A stretch of DNA of 64,000 nt from Pampus argenteus. Taxonomy: Eukaryota; Chordata; Actinopteri; Scombriformes; Stromateidae. Positions within the stretch are counted from its first letter, which is position 1; every line of letters begins with the position of its first letter. The notes below the pieces were generated by a model. That model was not told where the DNA came from. It did no database searches and saw only the letters and a list, made by a program, of their open reading frames with translations. Shown in pieces: positions 23,901 through 35,770 of this stretch. The stretch lies in assembly GCA_036937835.1 (NCBI GenBank), contig CM072877.1, positions 5,250,001-5,314,000 on the forward strand, read 5' to 3'. The position numbers were made by a program, and so were the translations under genes.

Positions 23901-24946
23901 TCAAGTAATGCTGAGACAATGAATGAAACAAGTGAAAACGGAAAGGAAATTTACATCAATTTTAATAATCTATGAAATATTATTTATCGAGTAAAAAAGG
24001 GGAATCTTTTTTTTTTTAACTGTTCGAGCACTATATGTGTTTTATAACAGTCAGATAAATGGGATAATTTGAGATTTCTGCACTGTTGGGATGATTTGTA
24101 CCGATTATAGCTTGACAAAGTGGATTTTTCCAGGCATAGTTATTTATATCACTAATATCATCTCCTTTTTTTATCATCGGAGCGGGACATTTTAAATTTT
24201 CACCAATTTATAGGTTAAAATCTGGACCCACAGCTGTACTTTGTGTCATCTTTTACAGTTTTACGTTATTTGTTTTACGACATAGTTGTGAACCCATGTT
24301 TAATGTTTACGTCCAGCAGCTGATTTCTATACACTGTATATTACTGTATATAATGCCCAAGTATAGATAAACGCCCATCACAAATTAGTTTAAAGTGATA
24401 TCTTGAATTTACTTCACATTTCCAACTGTTAGAAAGCCGTTTAAATAAATACTACTATAATTCATTAAAATGAGGACATGCTAACAGAGAAAATCAGTAA
24501 CTTGGATATTATTAACAGTAACTTGAACAGACTATATCTGCTGCTTTTCCTGCTGACGATCACACACTAGTTTAATAAAGCAACAAAGCTTTAAATCTCA
24601 CGTCGACTGCCAACTTACTGTAATACTGCCATGTCATTGTAAGCAGAAGAGCTAGTATGCTAACAGCAACATGCTAACCTAGTTTTCCTGTCATTAAAAG
24701 CAGCTCTCGTCATATAGCTCAACTATCCAGTTCATGTCAGCTCCACGAAACAGTTAAACGACGAGCTCGGAATCTGTCCCCTGTCTTACATTAACGGGAC
24801 ACATTAAGGTAGTAGCCGCGCGGCCTCGGAGCCGGGTGGTGATCTTACCCTGCCATTGTGAACTTCACCACGGCGAGCCTGGAGCCGGCAGCCGCCAGCT
24901 CCGGCTGGAAGTCCGGGTCGCTCCCGATCACTTTAACACCGACCAT
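20996..24946 (-). CDS. txnl1: Thioredoxin-like protein 1 (complete, 8 exons)
   Basis: Exons 5' to 3': 24849-24946, 23756-23852, 22970-23143, 22709-22831, 21724-21793, 21358-21530, 21116-21220, 20996-21025. They total 870 bp, 289 codons plus stop, the same length as I recall for the human protein. Residues 1-105 form a thioredoxin domain with the redox pair C34 and C37, here in a CRPC arrangement, followed by NNISATPTF containing the cis-proline. Residues about 115-285 form the PITH domain that docks the protein to the 26S proteasome, ending in DFKRVVGKKGESH. TXNL1 is a cytosolic and nuclear disulfide reductase associated with the proteasome 19S particle. The ATG at 24944-24946 begins MVGVKVIGSDPDFQPEL. 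It is complete with no disruptions. Confidence 0.96.
21950..22080 (-). mobile_element. tRNA-derived SINE-like remnant in TXNL1 intron
   Basis: On the minus strand, GGTTTGAATCC (around 22010) matches the pol III B box. It is followed by AAACCGGC and a TGTCACCCC-type pyrimidine-rich tail typical of fish tRNA-derived SINEs. A weak A-box-like TAGCCTAGC lies about 40 bp upstream. Poly-A tail and target-site duplications are not clear. Confidence 0.45.
22101..22396. mobile_element. hAT-like non-autonomous element (AGAGCTGCAACGAT family)
   Basis: It begins agagctgcaacgat and ends gtcagttacagccag, which are imperfect inverted ends. Between them are repeated ATTAATCG / GATAATCG motifs. This matches the very common teleost family opening with GGGCTGCAACGAT. 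It lies in a TXNL1 intron and codes for nothing. Confidence 0.65.
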
Positions 24947-26419
24947 GGTAGAGTTTTTGGGACTGTGGTTTAAGCTGTTTACCCTTCAAAGCAGGAAACT
25001 GGATAAGTTAATACATAAAACGTGTTGTGTTTTTAGCTTTCTGTCTCTAGCATGGATGTATGGGTCACTAGCTGTCCTGGTACTGATTTCAGGATGTGGA
25101 CTTCTGATTGGCCAAAAGACAACCGGAAAGGGCGGGGCTTTAAGTTCTTCTGAGAGTTTTTTTATTGGCAGTTTAGACGCTTTCAGGCGTTTTACTGCCC
25201 TCCACAGGCTATATAATAAATCACAATCAGGTTTATTGCTCAGGTTTTCACATAAAATACATTTGTTTTGGTGTATTAACACTCGAAAAGGAACGAACAG
25301 GAAGTAGTGTCCCTATATCTCCTCATGTATTTCTTCTTTCTTTAAAGTCAGGATAAGCTCACATCACAGTCCATTTACCCTACGTGAAACAAAACAGTGG
25401 AAAGGTCATAAATAAAGTCCAGTTGAGATTTGAATCTTATCACTCGGAGTTTAATATTTCCCTGCGTCTATGTGTATTACTGAATACAGAATTCCCATAA
25501 ACTACCAGTGGTGTGCAGGTTTTATTTGAAGCTACTGTTAAAATTAGTAATGCTTTTGTGATTTCATTTGTGACTGAACTTAATGGGGCACGCCATCAAT
25601 TTAGTATTGCACTTTCATAAAGTTATGAGACTCACAACAGACAACAGCTAAAAATGAAAAAGCAGCAGTGGCAAACATACTGTGAGTTTGTGCGGCAACA
25701 TTATAAGTCTGTTCTGACATGAGCTTTCACTCACACCTTATTGGCTTTTCAGTGTAAACGATGTTTGACTATTTGTTAACCAGGATTCTCTTTAGGTGGC
25801 ACTGCAGGTCTGCAAATGGAAAAGACTCTGTGAGAAGTGACCAAACATGTTGGCAGGTAGCCAGAACGAAATGACACCAGAGCAGGATGTAAACACTCAC
25901 ATGACTGTCTGACAGAAAAGAAAGAAAACACTCCAACGTACAACTTCAAATGAAGGATAAATCCTAATCTGACTGACGGGAGAAGATAGTGAGTTTTCAC
26001 AGAAGACTAAATAAACCAGAATATAATAAAAACAACCCCAAAACAAATCATTTTATCAGATTTTTTTTAAATATTAGAATTAATTTAATATTTGGGAAGT
26101 AATTGCAGGTGTAATGTTAATGTGAGAAACAAACCTTTCTGTACTGTATATTATTAAACAAACCTAGTTTAATAAAATCATTTTATTAGTTACTCATTTT
26201 AAGTGTTTTTTTTGTATTCGTGTCATGTTCGACAGCAACAGGACTCATGTAGCAGCCCCTCTGTTAAGTGACCACCTGATGGTTTAATTAAGAATTCTCA
26301 TTGCACACCTTTACCTGGATGTCATGTGACCAGAACCCCTCAAGCGCCCACTTCCGCACCTGCAGAACCCCTGAATACCACGCTGTTGTTTTTAAACAGA
26401 CTATTTATTATTGTTTTAA
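24947..26419. other. Intergenic region between TXNL1 and ATP8B1
   Basis: The TXNL1 promoter should lie just right of 24946 (minus strand), with GC-rich sequence around 24800-24950. No coding sequence is recognised. The two genes face away from each other and are about 1.5 kb apart. The right end, 26400-26630, becomes GC-rich again. Confidence 0.5.
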
Positions 26420-26629
26420 GCGTTTGACGTGTCGGACCGGTCCGGCAGGTTTGTGCGGGCAGAAACAGGTGAGGCAGCTGGGGGGGAAAAAAAGGGCGGG
26501 GATCCGCCGCTGGAGCTCACTACAAGCAGGAAGAAGAGGAAAACATGTTGCGGTGACAAAACGCCCCGGACACCGACTGAGGATTCAACAGGATTCACAT
26601 TTATATATCACTCTGCAAAAGGACACAGA
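26420..26629 (+). other. atp8b1: Probable non-coding first exon of ATP8B1
   Basis: GC-rich sequence with GGGCGGGG (around 26494-26502) runs into a good splice donor, ACAGA followed by gtaagt at 26630. The first coding exon of ATP8B1 has an acceptor at 35751, 19 bp upstream of its ATG, so an upstream 5' UTR exon must exist. This is the best candidate. The transcription start is not visible and the left limit is approximate. Confidence 0.5.
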
Positions 26630-27527
26630 GTAAGTCCAGTTAATTATTTAAATGTACCTGTGTGTGCTGGAGTGTTCTGCTATGAGTTTTTTTTTTTTTT
26701 TTTTTTTTTTAAATACACCGAGAGCATGTTGAGTGTGTTCACCTGGGCGGCTGCTGCTCACCTTTTTCCTCCGGGGCTACAACATGAGCTGAGAACGTTC
26801 ACTGTACAACTTGTGTTGTAGCAACAGTTGATTTTACTTTGTGGTGCAGGCCAGGATCTGACTTTTTAAACTTGTTGGTTTTTTTATTAAACTTTCAAAT
26901 GTATGTAGGGATTTTATAGTTCTCGTTTCAGTCCTTTCAGATCCGATCGGAGCTTCTCACGCATGGATTGAAAGGACAACGTGTTGCTAAATTTGGGTTA
27001 TCTTTTCTCATGTTTTCGTCCATCGTCCACCTCGGTAGAACATTTTAATGTTCGTGAAGGTAGCATTTATTGCACCATTGTTTTATTGGACTGTGTTAGT
27101 TTTAGCTTGGTATACCTGATAGCTGGTTTTTTTTTATGGCTTAATTGGACATGCTGTGCGGAAAAACTTTATTGGACACATTAATCTTATTCTTATTACA
27201 AATAGAGTATTATTATTAGTATTTTTATCTTTAACTTTTGAGAATCCAAGCTGTCAAACAAACAAACAAACAAACGCCTGTATCCTAAAATGTTGACATC
27301 TTGATAAAATTCGTACTTTATTATTGACACACAAATGGTATATATCAAAAACAAAAGTTGGTAGTTTCCTCTATGTTGAAGCATCATGTTGAAATCAGCG
27401 TTTTCCTGTATTATGACATTAAATTTATAACTTTAACCCCAAGTCTATTTTATGTAAAAGTATGAAACTCAGACTAAAACATATCGGACCACATCGTATT
27501 GTGACACAAACAGTTAATAAGACAAAA

Positions 27528-28022
27528 AACGCAGGCATCTGTTTGATGCAAAAGTATTCACCTCCCCTAGTCGATGCTTGATTGGACCGCTGCAATTACA
27601 ACAGCAAGTCTTTTGGGGTATGTCTCTACCGGCTTTACACATCGAGAGACTGCAATGTGTTCTACTTGACAAAATAGCTCAAACAAATTGAATGGAAACC
27701 AGCAATTTTCAAGTCTCGCCACAGGTCTGTGCTTGGATTGGGCCTTTCCTACGACATTAACATTCTTTGCCTAGCTCAGGCTGTAGCTCAGAGTCGTTGT
27801 CCTGCTAAAAGATGAACCTCTGCCTCAGTTTCACGTCTCTTGCACACTGAAACAGGTTTTCTTCAAGAATCGCCCTGTATCTGGCTCCATCCATCTTTCC
27901 CTCAATCAAGTTTCCCAGTACCTGCTGATGAGACGTATCTCCACAGCATGATGCCACCACCACCACCACCACCACCACCACCGTGTTTCACTGTGGGGAT
28001 GGTGTGATGGTGATGTGCAGTG
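27528..28022. mobile_element. Degenerate interspersed repeat of unassigned family
   Basis: The sequence runs from gcaaaagtattcacctccc to gatggtgtgatggtgatgtgcagtgttag and includes a (CCA)n expansion at 27954-27982. The phrases around AAAGTATTCACCTCCC and TTTCACTGTGGGGATGG recur widely in fish genomes as I recall them, but I cannot name the family. All frames are broken. Confidence 0.45.
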
Positions 28023-28060
28023 TTAGATTTGCTGTTGTGCATATTCTTTCCAATTTCTAA

Positions 28061-28061
<1 letters not shown>

Positions 28062-28108
<47 letters not shown>
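28062..28108. repeat. (AT)n microsatellite
   Basis: An uninterrupted AT alternation of about 46 bp immediately after the interspersed repeat. Confidence 0.95.
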
Positions 28109-28111
<3 letters not shown>

Positions 28112-29714
28112 CAATATGCTGCTGCTGTGACAGCGTGTCACAATTCGAGTAACTGACCAATGTCCAAAAGCAAACTATAAACCTTTTTAAAAGAGATTTT
28201 GAGTGTAGTATCACTTCATGTAGTCACATGATGTTACACATGCTAACAGACAACAGTAGCCTTTAACATTTGAAGGTTTGGTGTTGTGTCCGAACACAGA
28301 AAGATGGCTGCCGAACACATGCTTCCAACCAGTCCGGCTGTTTTTCCATAAACAAGCAATGGACCTTTTACTTCTGCAGACAAAGCAAGTTTGAATCCTT
28401 TGATTAGGGAAATGTTAGTCTCCTTTATGTAAATGTTTGACCTTGAAGACACTGACGGAGAATTTGAATTATGACTTGAAAGGCAAATGGAATAAATGTT
28501 TGGCTAAGGAGAGGGCGTCGTGGAAGCTGTTTTAAATCTTCTGTATGTTTTCCATACGGATATTATGACTGGTGCAGTTCCTCCATCAGTGCGTGACCGG
28601 AGCTTTTTGTCAGCGTGTCAGTTCGGGTTGCTTTTTACGATTTCCTGCCCTGCCCCTTGAAAATATAGCAGTCTTCTTCCTTTAGCTTGAGCATCACCAC
28701 AACCAACTATGGAATATTGTGCGAAAACGAAAACGGTTTCACAGCTCATCGAGATTAAATGCCATTTTCCATGACATTAAGCTATTTGATGTGCAGACCT
28801 TGTTAGCAAGTGATGGGATGTTTCCAGCCGACGTAGGATGCCCTGAAAGTGTTAGCTAACTCTAAGCTTACTGTAGTTATCCTACAATAATTTTATTAGC
28901 TTAACCTTTTAAAACGTGTAAAAACAAATCATGGACAAGAGCCAAGTTGCTAGCGTAATATTAAGAATTAATATAAGGGCTAAATGTAGTGTTACCGTCT
29001 TGCGAAACTGTTTAATCTGCAGTCAGCAGCAATGTATATCCATCGCTAGCATGCTAGTGCTTGTATACATGTGTCCTTAGCATGTTTGGTAGTCATTAGG
29101 AAACTGAATCTGCCATTGAATTTCCTAATAATTATGATATAATTAATGTTAAAAATATTAATGAAGTTGGGTACTGGATCATGGACCTTATAATGTGGCT
29201 CTGCTCTAACATATAGGTTCCTTGTATGAAAATCTAGAGGCCAATAGAGGCCCAACTGCACATTTTTGTTCTGGTTAATCTTGCAATAGTTGACAGAATT
29301 AAAGGGACGATATGCAACAAGGTCCTCGCCTGGAATATATGCAGTGATGCTACATGTCGTGCGTCCAATGAAGGTGGTTTTCACGGAGTTTTGTTTTCAC
29401 GAATTTCAAATTAATGAACAATTGAAGGGATCTCTGGCTAGTTTAAGGTTCATTTTTGTTTCATAATGAATAGAATAGAAGAAGATGCAATCTAAAGACA
29501 CCTGAATACCAACACACTGATCCGTACAGTAGCGCCACTAGTGGTCGAAAACTGCACAGGAACCTTTAATCCAGCCAGAATAACTTCTGTCAGGCACCTT
29601 TTTCACTTGACAGGCTTGAACCCTTCTGAGGTTTACTGCAAATACAACACAGGCAAAGTAGGAGTCAAATACAATTTGACTACATATGTTATGTCAGCAT
29701 GAGGATTTGTAGAT

Positions 29715-29739
29715 GGGGGGGGGGGGGGGGGGGGGGGGG
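29715..29739. repeat. Poly-G run of 25
   Basis: A continuous run of about 25 G on the plus strand within ATP8B1 intron 1; capable of G-quadruplex formation. Confidence 0.9.
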
Positions 29740-30761
29740 ACCTGAACTGTAACGACTGACTTTAGACTTAGTGGAGAAAACTCATTAACAAAAGAATTGA
29801 ACCTTAAACTCTGGCAGTATTGGTGCCTTGCTCAGGGGCCCCTGGCAGTGTAGGCTCGCATGTCGCGCGCAGAAGCATCTGGTGTCTCTGTGGACTGTCA
29901 GTGAATGGATTTCATTACCTGGACTCCTGCTGTGAGTAAAACCCTGAAGAATCTCAATTAGGACTCGACTCATTATCCTTTCATTACAGCATGCGCGCGC
30001 GCACACACACACACACACACGGATACACAGCATCTGTGTGAGTGTGAAGATGCTACTATATTTACTGTGGATTAATAAGTTCATACGTTGATTGGCATAC
30101 ATTCAGTTATTTTTTATTATTCTGTTTATAAAACATATGTGCAGATGCATTCTAATGTGAGTATTTGTTTTAAAGTTTGCACAGCTTAAACAGCAGAATA
30201 ATATTTTATAACTATATCATTTCACATTTAGTATTATTTCCCGCACATTGATACGTATATTTGCCGAAGTCCCGGAGAGTCTTTCAACTGATTTACTGAT
30301 AGAGTTGTGTAATTTTAACACAAGTTTCAAGATTGCAACACAAAATGTGACATCATTCATTCAGGCAGGATTACTGTCTACAAACCTGAGATCATTCAGT
30401 TATATATATATATATATATAAAGAGGTAATAAATGATACTGAGTCAGATGATCCTTTTAGGTCAAACTGAGACTGTAAACAACCCTGTGTTTAAAATACT
30501 CAAAGGACTGTGCTGGTGTGGGCGTGTTGTTTCAGGAACAGGAAAATAAAAAAAATAAAAAATCAGATATGATTCAGGATGTTCAGTGTGAATAAAAGAT
30601 TGACTGTGTGAGGTTTACAGCTTATCAGACTCGACCAAATTCAAGTACAGTATTAATATATGTTACAAGGTTCAACCCAACCAAGCTTTTATATCAAACT
30701 GAACACACACTCATTGGTGCTTTTACACTTATTGACACTTATATAATTATAGGAGAGACAT

Positions 30762-30786
30762 AACCCTCCCTCCCTCCCTCCCTCCC
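30762..30786. repeat. (CCCT)n microsatellite
   Basis: Tandem CCCT repeats, about six copies, ending in a C run. Confidence 0.9.
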
Positions 30787-33588
30787 CCCACAAGACTGGT
30801 AGATGTTGGTATAAGAGAGGAGGCTGGTGGATAGTTTGTGATTTGTTCTGGTGTGTGTGTGTGTGTGTGTGCGCGCATTAAGTGGTAGTCCAGCAGAAAA
30901 CAGGCGTCCTTTTGTTTTTCACCTGTTTATTACACACAGCGGCTCAAACAGATCCCCCTCAGGTGCTGCAGAAACCCGACTCTGCTTTAATCTGACCGAT
31001 GCTGTGTTCTCGCCTGGACGGTCAGTCACAGACACAAATACTTTAAATTCCCTCCACTGCAGCCCACACAGACATCTGTCACATCAGGAGGTCATCCTGA
31101 TTATTTTTAAATGTCCACTCTAAAAACTTAAATGTGATCTTACCAGCTCACCATGAAATCTCAAAAACTTCCTCCAGGATTTGAATGAAATTTGTTTGAT
31201 CCGAAGGCCGAGAAACAAGAAACCATAAAACCATTACTTTTGTTTTCATCTTATCTTTGCTACGGCGCATATTGAATTGAGCATCTGTTTTTAATTTTCA
31301 AAATTGAAATCATCTAATTGTAATTTCTCAAGTAGTCTTAAGCATACTCAACCGTTTTCTACAAAGTTGCCTCCGGGGACCTGCGGTTGGCATGTGTCTG
31401 CTTGTGGGTCTGTGTCCTTTTGTGTTCATGTAATGAAGATGATAGTACAGAAACAAAGAGGCCTTCAAACCCACATACACCACCTGCTGTAGGCAAATAT
31501 CAAAAGCGATCTGCTTTGTTGGTACTGGCAGTTTTTTTCTGTTATGGCCATTGCATGTACGCAGTGTATTTGCTTTCAGTGATAACCGCTCTACATTTTT
31601 ATTGTCTCTGGTTGAGTTCCTGGTTGACAGAAAATACGACTCTAAAATGAAAACGTTCTGCAACTGTGAGGTGTATAATCGGGTTCAACGTATCAACTTA
31701 AAAGGTGCTAATATGTCCTTAAAGGAACATAAATTTGTCAGAGCGTTAGAACCTGATAACGGTAGGAGTCGGTTGTATAGGGAGGAAAATAAATGAACAG
31801 AAGCACCTACAGATCAACAGTGTGATTTCAAAAAGGGGTCCAAAGAGTCTCTCCTTGCTTTTTGTTTCGTTTCTTCTCCACTACCCCCCCACCCCACCAC
31901 CCCCACCCTCTCAGGTTTCACTGTCGTCACTCAGGTATGCTCTCCTCAGTCCCACTCCGTGAACCAACCCCCCCCCCCTTTTTTTGTTGTTACTATGGTG
32001 ACACCTCGGGCCAGACACCAAAACCTGTTTTGACGCGGGCTGAGCCTGAGCAGGGGGGAAAAAACGGATGAGTTTGTTCCTGTTGGAGCCTACCATATAG
32101 CACCATTCAGATATAGCATTTTTGCTACTTGTGAAATCAGTTTTTATAGTGTAATCGAGTGTTTTATATCTCGCCCGGGGTGTTACAATACAAAACATTT
32201 AATAATTAAGTAAAGACAGGACACAGGAAGTCTTTATTTAGAACATGTAATGAGGCATGTGAGACTCTGATTTCTAGTTAGTCCACTGCAAAAATGATAG
32301 GCTCTTCATTTACTAAGAAGTTATTTTAATAGCGCGCATGCCTTCAGTGACCATGACGGGTTGGTGAAACCTGTGTGTGCAGGCATGACGCAGGGCTTTT
32401 GTGGAGGTTGTGTTTTCCTTTGGTGTGGCACGTTGTTTAACTGGATGATGACGGAAGTTTGGATTAAAAAAAACAAAAAAAAAAAGCACGCTTTTTATCT
32501 CTGTATGAAGATATGTAATCTTCTTTTTGTCCATCTCAACTCGAACTGAGAATCCTGATACAAAGTTAAACACTCCAGTCACGGCAACTACTGTTCGTCT
32601 TGAAGTTTTGGACATGTTTTTTTTTTTTTTTTTGGGGGGGGGGGGTTGAACTTTTAGCTCATTGTTCATGTAAAAACAATTAATTTCCATCTGATCAAGA
32701 TTGCTCAAAACCAAAAAACTTAATTTGTAGTTTTCCTTTAAAGTTCTAAAAGTTTTTAATTTAAAACATCTGCTGAGAGATGACTTGTCATCAACCTTCC
32801 TTCCTCCTGTGTCTCAGACTCTTTGCTGTCCTCATTTTGCATATGCAGACCTGCGTGACCAGGCAGAACCACGTTTCATCAGTCGTTCTGCTCAGATTTG
32901 ATGTGAACTTTAGTTGTCAGATAGAGCAGACGTGGCTGGGTCAAAAACAAACAAAAAAACGGAGATACGTGGAGACATATTTTTATTTTTTAAAATATTA
33001 AAAAAAAAAGATCCTTAGAATGGGATCTTTAATGATTTCGACTTACGAGCATTTCTACACACGTTAATCTGTGGAATTGGAATCCAACGTGTTCAATGTG
33101 CTACTTGAGTCAGTGAGACTTCAGTGTGAATATAGATTTACTGTAATATCAAATGGGTAGAAGCAACCTGAGCTGGTTTATAAAAAAAACAACAATTAAT
33201 TTATAATGTCTAAACTTCAGTTCACTTTTTAAATTCTATTATTTCTCATTTGAAATAATACAGGCTTACTGCCTTAAACACTTTAGTAACTTTTAATCAT
33301 GAATGCATAAAGAAAGACACTAGTACTAAAAGATCCACAATGTTCTTATAAGTTTGTTTCAGGTAAAAGTTGTTTCTGAAGCCAGAAGGTCCTTATTTGT
33401 GCCCGGAGGAGGGGCCTGAATAAACCTACTGTGGTTATTCAAGCAATCCCGTCCTGTGGAATAACAACAAAACATCTGATCACACCCATGACTCCTTTTT
33501 CGGTTCTTCAACATATGCCAAAAATGTAATGTATCCAGAATTCCTTTTATTACTGCAGAGCATAGATTTGTACTGAGGGATATTATTC

Positions 33589-33652
33589 CATCAGTCTAGA
33601 CTGATGCGACTTGTTGACAACGGTGAGATTCCAAACAAACTGTTGTCAACAA
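33589..33652. repeat. Palindrome plus hairpin-forming inverted repeat
   Basis: An 18 bp perfect palindrome centred on TCTAGA (33589-33606) is followed at once by an 11 bp perfect inverted repeat, TTGTTGACAAC at 33611-33621 and GTTGTCAACAA at 33642-33652, with a 20 bp loop. Confidence 0.85.
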
Positions 33653-34900
33653 ATGTCTATATATATATATAAAATGTTTAAAACTGATTTGTTAGTACAG
33701 CTTGTTGTTTCACACACCCGTCGACTGTCTGTGTTACTTTAAGGTCTAACATAAAGCCGCTGATGGGAAAAAAATGACCTGCAACTGTACATTCAAGTTG
33801 TGAAATGCTGTTTCACACCAGGCTGTGTTGATGGAAAATGGGTGTGTCTGGCACACGTACATACCAACAAAATAAGCCTTTTATCCTTGGAGCTCCACTT
33901 TGTTCAGACTGTCATCTTAATGCTCATTTACTTTAGCAAACGTTGGGAAACCTGTTTTAAGATGGAATGCAGGCGGCACAGCAGGCTTGGCACCGAACGT
34001 CTAGCAGCTGGTGGAGATGCTGTGGTTCCATTTCTCTGCCGACACTTTAATGATGAAATTTAAAGCGCCTTTTTACAGCTGAATTCAGCCACTGTGAGCT
34101 GTGTGAAATACGCTTTTATTAGTCTGTTATGCCTCTACAATGGATTCAAGATTTTATTTTCATGTCAATCAAATGGATAGAAATGACACAAATGACAGAA
34201 AAAAAAGACATTTTCATTTTGGTTGCGGTATCTGGGGCTGAGATGGCAAAATTCCCAATATTCATGTAACGGTAGTAGACACACTACAAACAAACACTAC
34301 ACTTCACAAATTTGAATGTTGCGGTGATCCCTGTTCGATCCCTATCTGGACCCAATCTGGCATCATTGTTCTTGGAAACCAGGCTAATGAAACTAATCAG
34401 CTGTGTTAATGGACTCCTCCGTATCATTAAACATTAAGAGGCCCGTCAGTGCCAATCCAAACTTGGCACCCACTAACCAGGAGCAGTTAAGCGGATGTCA
34501 GAGGGATTTCCCACGAGAAAGCGTTGTTTGTTACCTTGTTGGTCAAGGCGGTAATGATCAAAAATGATCATTACGTATCTGCTAAACGGACATTATTTAA
34601 CCAGACTTGTATATTAAATGCCTACATTTTTACTTTTACTCCTCTCGCTCTCTTTTTTTATTTTCATTTTTTTATTTAGAAAGTATACAAAAAGTGAATC
34701 ATGCCAATCTGTGTTTATTCGATCAACCCAACTAATCTGTATCAACAACTAATGCCTTATTTTTCCAGCACAAATTCATCTTAAATCTGCTTTGATCATG
34801 AAAGCTTCCCTTATTATCTCTGTCAAACAAAAGTCTAAATATAGATTTATTAAAGTGTGATTTTGTCTTATACAGTGTTGGTTTCTGTGGTGGAAGACAT

Positions 34901-34908
34901 TATTATTA

Positions 34909-34939
<31 letters not shown>

Positions 34940-34947
34940 TTTATTTT
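34901..34947. repeat. (ATT)n / (ATTT)n microsatellite
   Basis: ATT repeats pass directly into ATTT repeats in ATP8B1 intron 1. Confidence 0.9.
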
Positions 34948-35770
34948 AATAAAAAAAAGCTCTGTAATTTTCTGAAACAGCTGTGCACTGTGGTTTTTAG
35001 CAAACGTTACTCAAACATGAGTAAATACTGCATTTGTAGGGAACTATTTTCAGCTGTGGATTAATACGGATTTAGAGCTCTAGTGAGTGTTGGCAACACT
35101 GTGTGCTTGTTGTAATGAAAGAACATCGGTAATACTTGTTAGTAGGATCAATAAATTGTTTTTGTTTATAAAATGTATTAACAATAACCAAATGCTATTT
35201 TGTGTATTTCTGTTAGATTTTGTCCATCCCTTCATGTTATGAGTGATGGATTACTGAGTTGCTGCTCTTCCGGTTCAAACCTCACCAGAAACTAAAACTT
35301 TGACACACCTGATCACATGTTTTACATGGTTATGAGGTTTGCTGAAACAAGACACCAGGTTTCCTGTTCACACCGACATGTCTGGCATCATGTTACTGCT
35401 AAAAAACAGACGAATAAAACTGAGTAATGAGTCCTGAGTAGATGATGACAGTGTTCAGGAGCGTGTGGTCATATTTCTACATATTCATTCATTACCAGAC
35501 ACACAAACACACACTGCATTGTCATCACACTCCTTGTCACATTACATCACTACATCTACAGACTGTTATAAACGATTGTCCTCCTGTCCTTTATGATCCT
35601 CATGGCGCCTGACGTTGATACATACGTTAACTCTGTGCCATCAAACCAGCCAGGCATTTGTTAAAAGATTTGTAACAAACATGCTATGAGAATGCGTAAG
35701 GATATTAATAATTTCACATTACATTTGACTGAATCTCTTCTTCTTTCTCAGACACACCTGAGGTGTTGAG

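Larger units (their letters stand above)
26630..35751 (+). other. Large first intron of ATP8B1
   Basis: Nine kilobases without recognisable coding sequence. It holds poly-T (26687-26710), an old interspersed repeat (27528-28022), (AT)n (28062-28108), a 25-base G run (29715-29739), (AC)n (30001-30020), (CCCT)n (30762-30786), (GT)n (30851-30871), a T17G11 tract (32618-32646), a palindrome cluster (33589-33652) and an ATT/ATTT tract (34901-34947). Confidence 0.55.

Noticed and set aside
24858..25307. Plus-strand 149-codon frame across the TXNL1 start
   Set aside because: It is antisense to TXNL1 exon 1 and its promoter, with no recognisable protein features.
26301..26821. Plus-strand frames of 110 and 130 codons near the ATP8B1 first exon
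   Set aside because: The GC-rich promoter and 5' UTR give open frames by chance; the ATP8B1 N-terminus is clearly at 35771.
34441..34560. Stretch resembling a structural RNA (cgtcagtgccaatcc to ggcggtaatgatc)
   Set aside because: No complete cloverleaf or 5S-like internal promoter could be traced.
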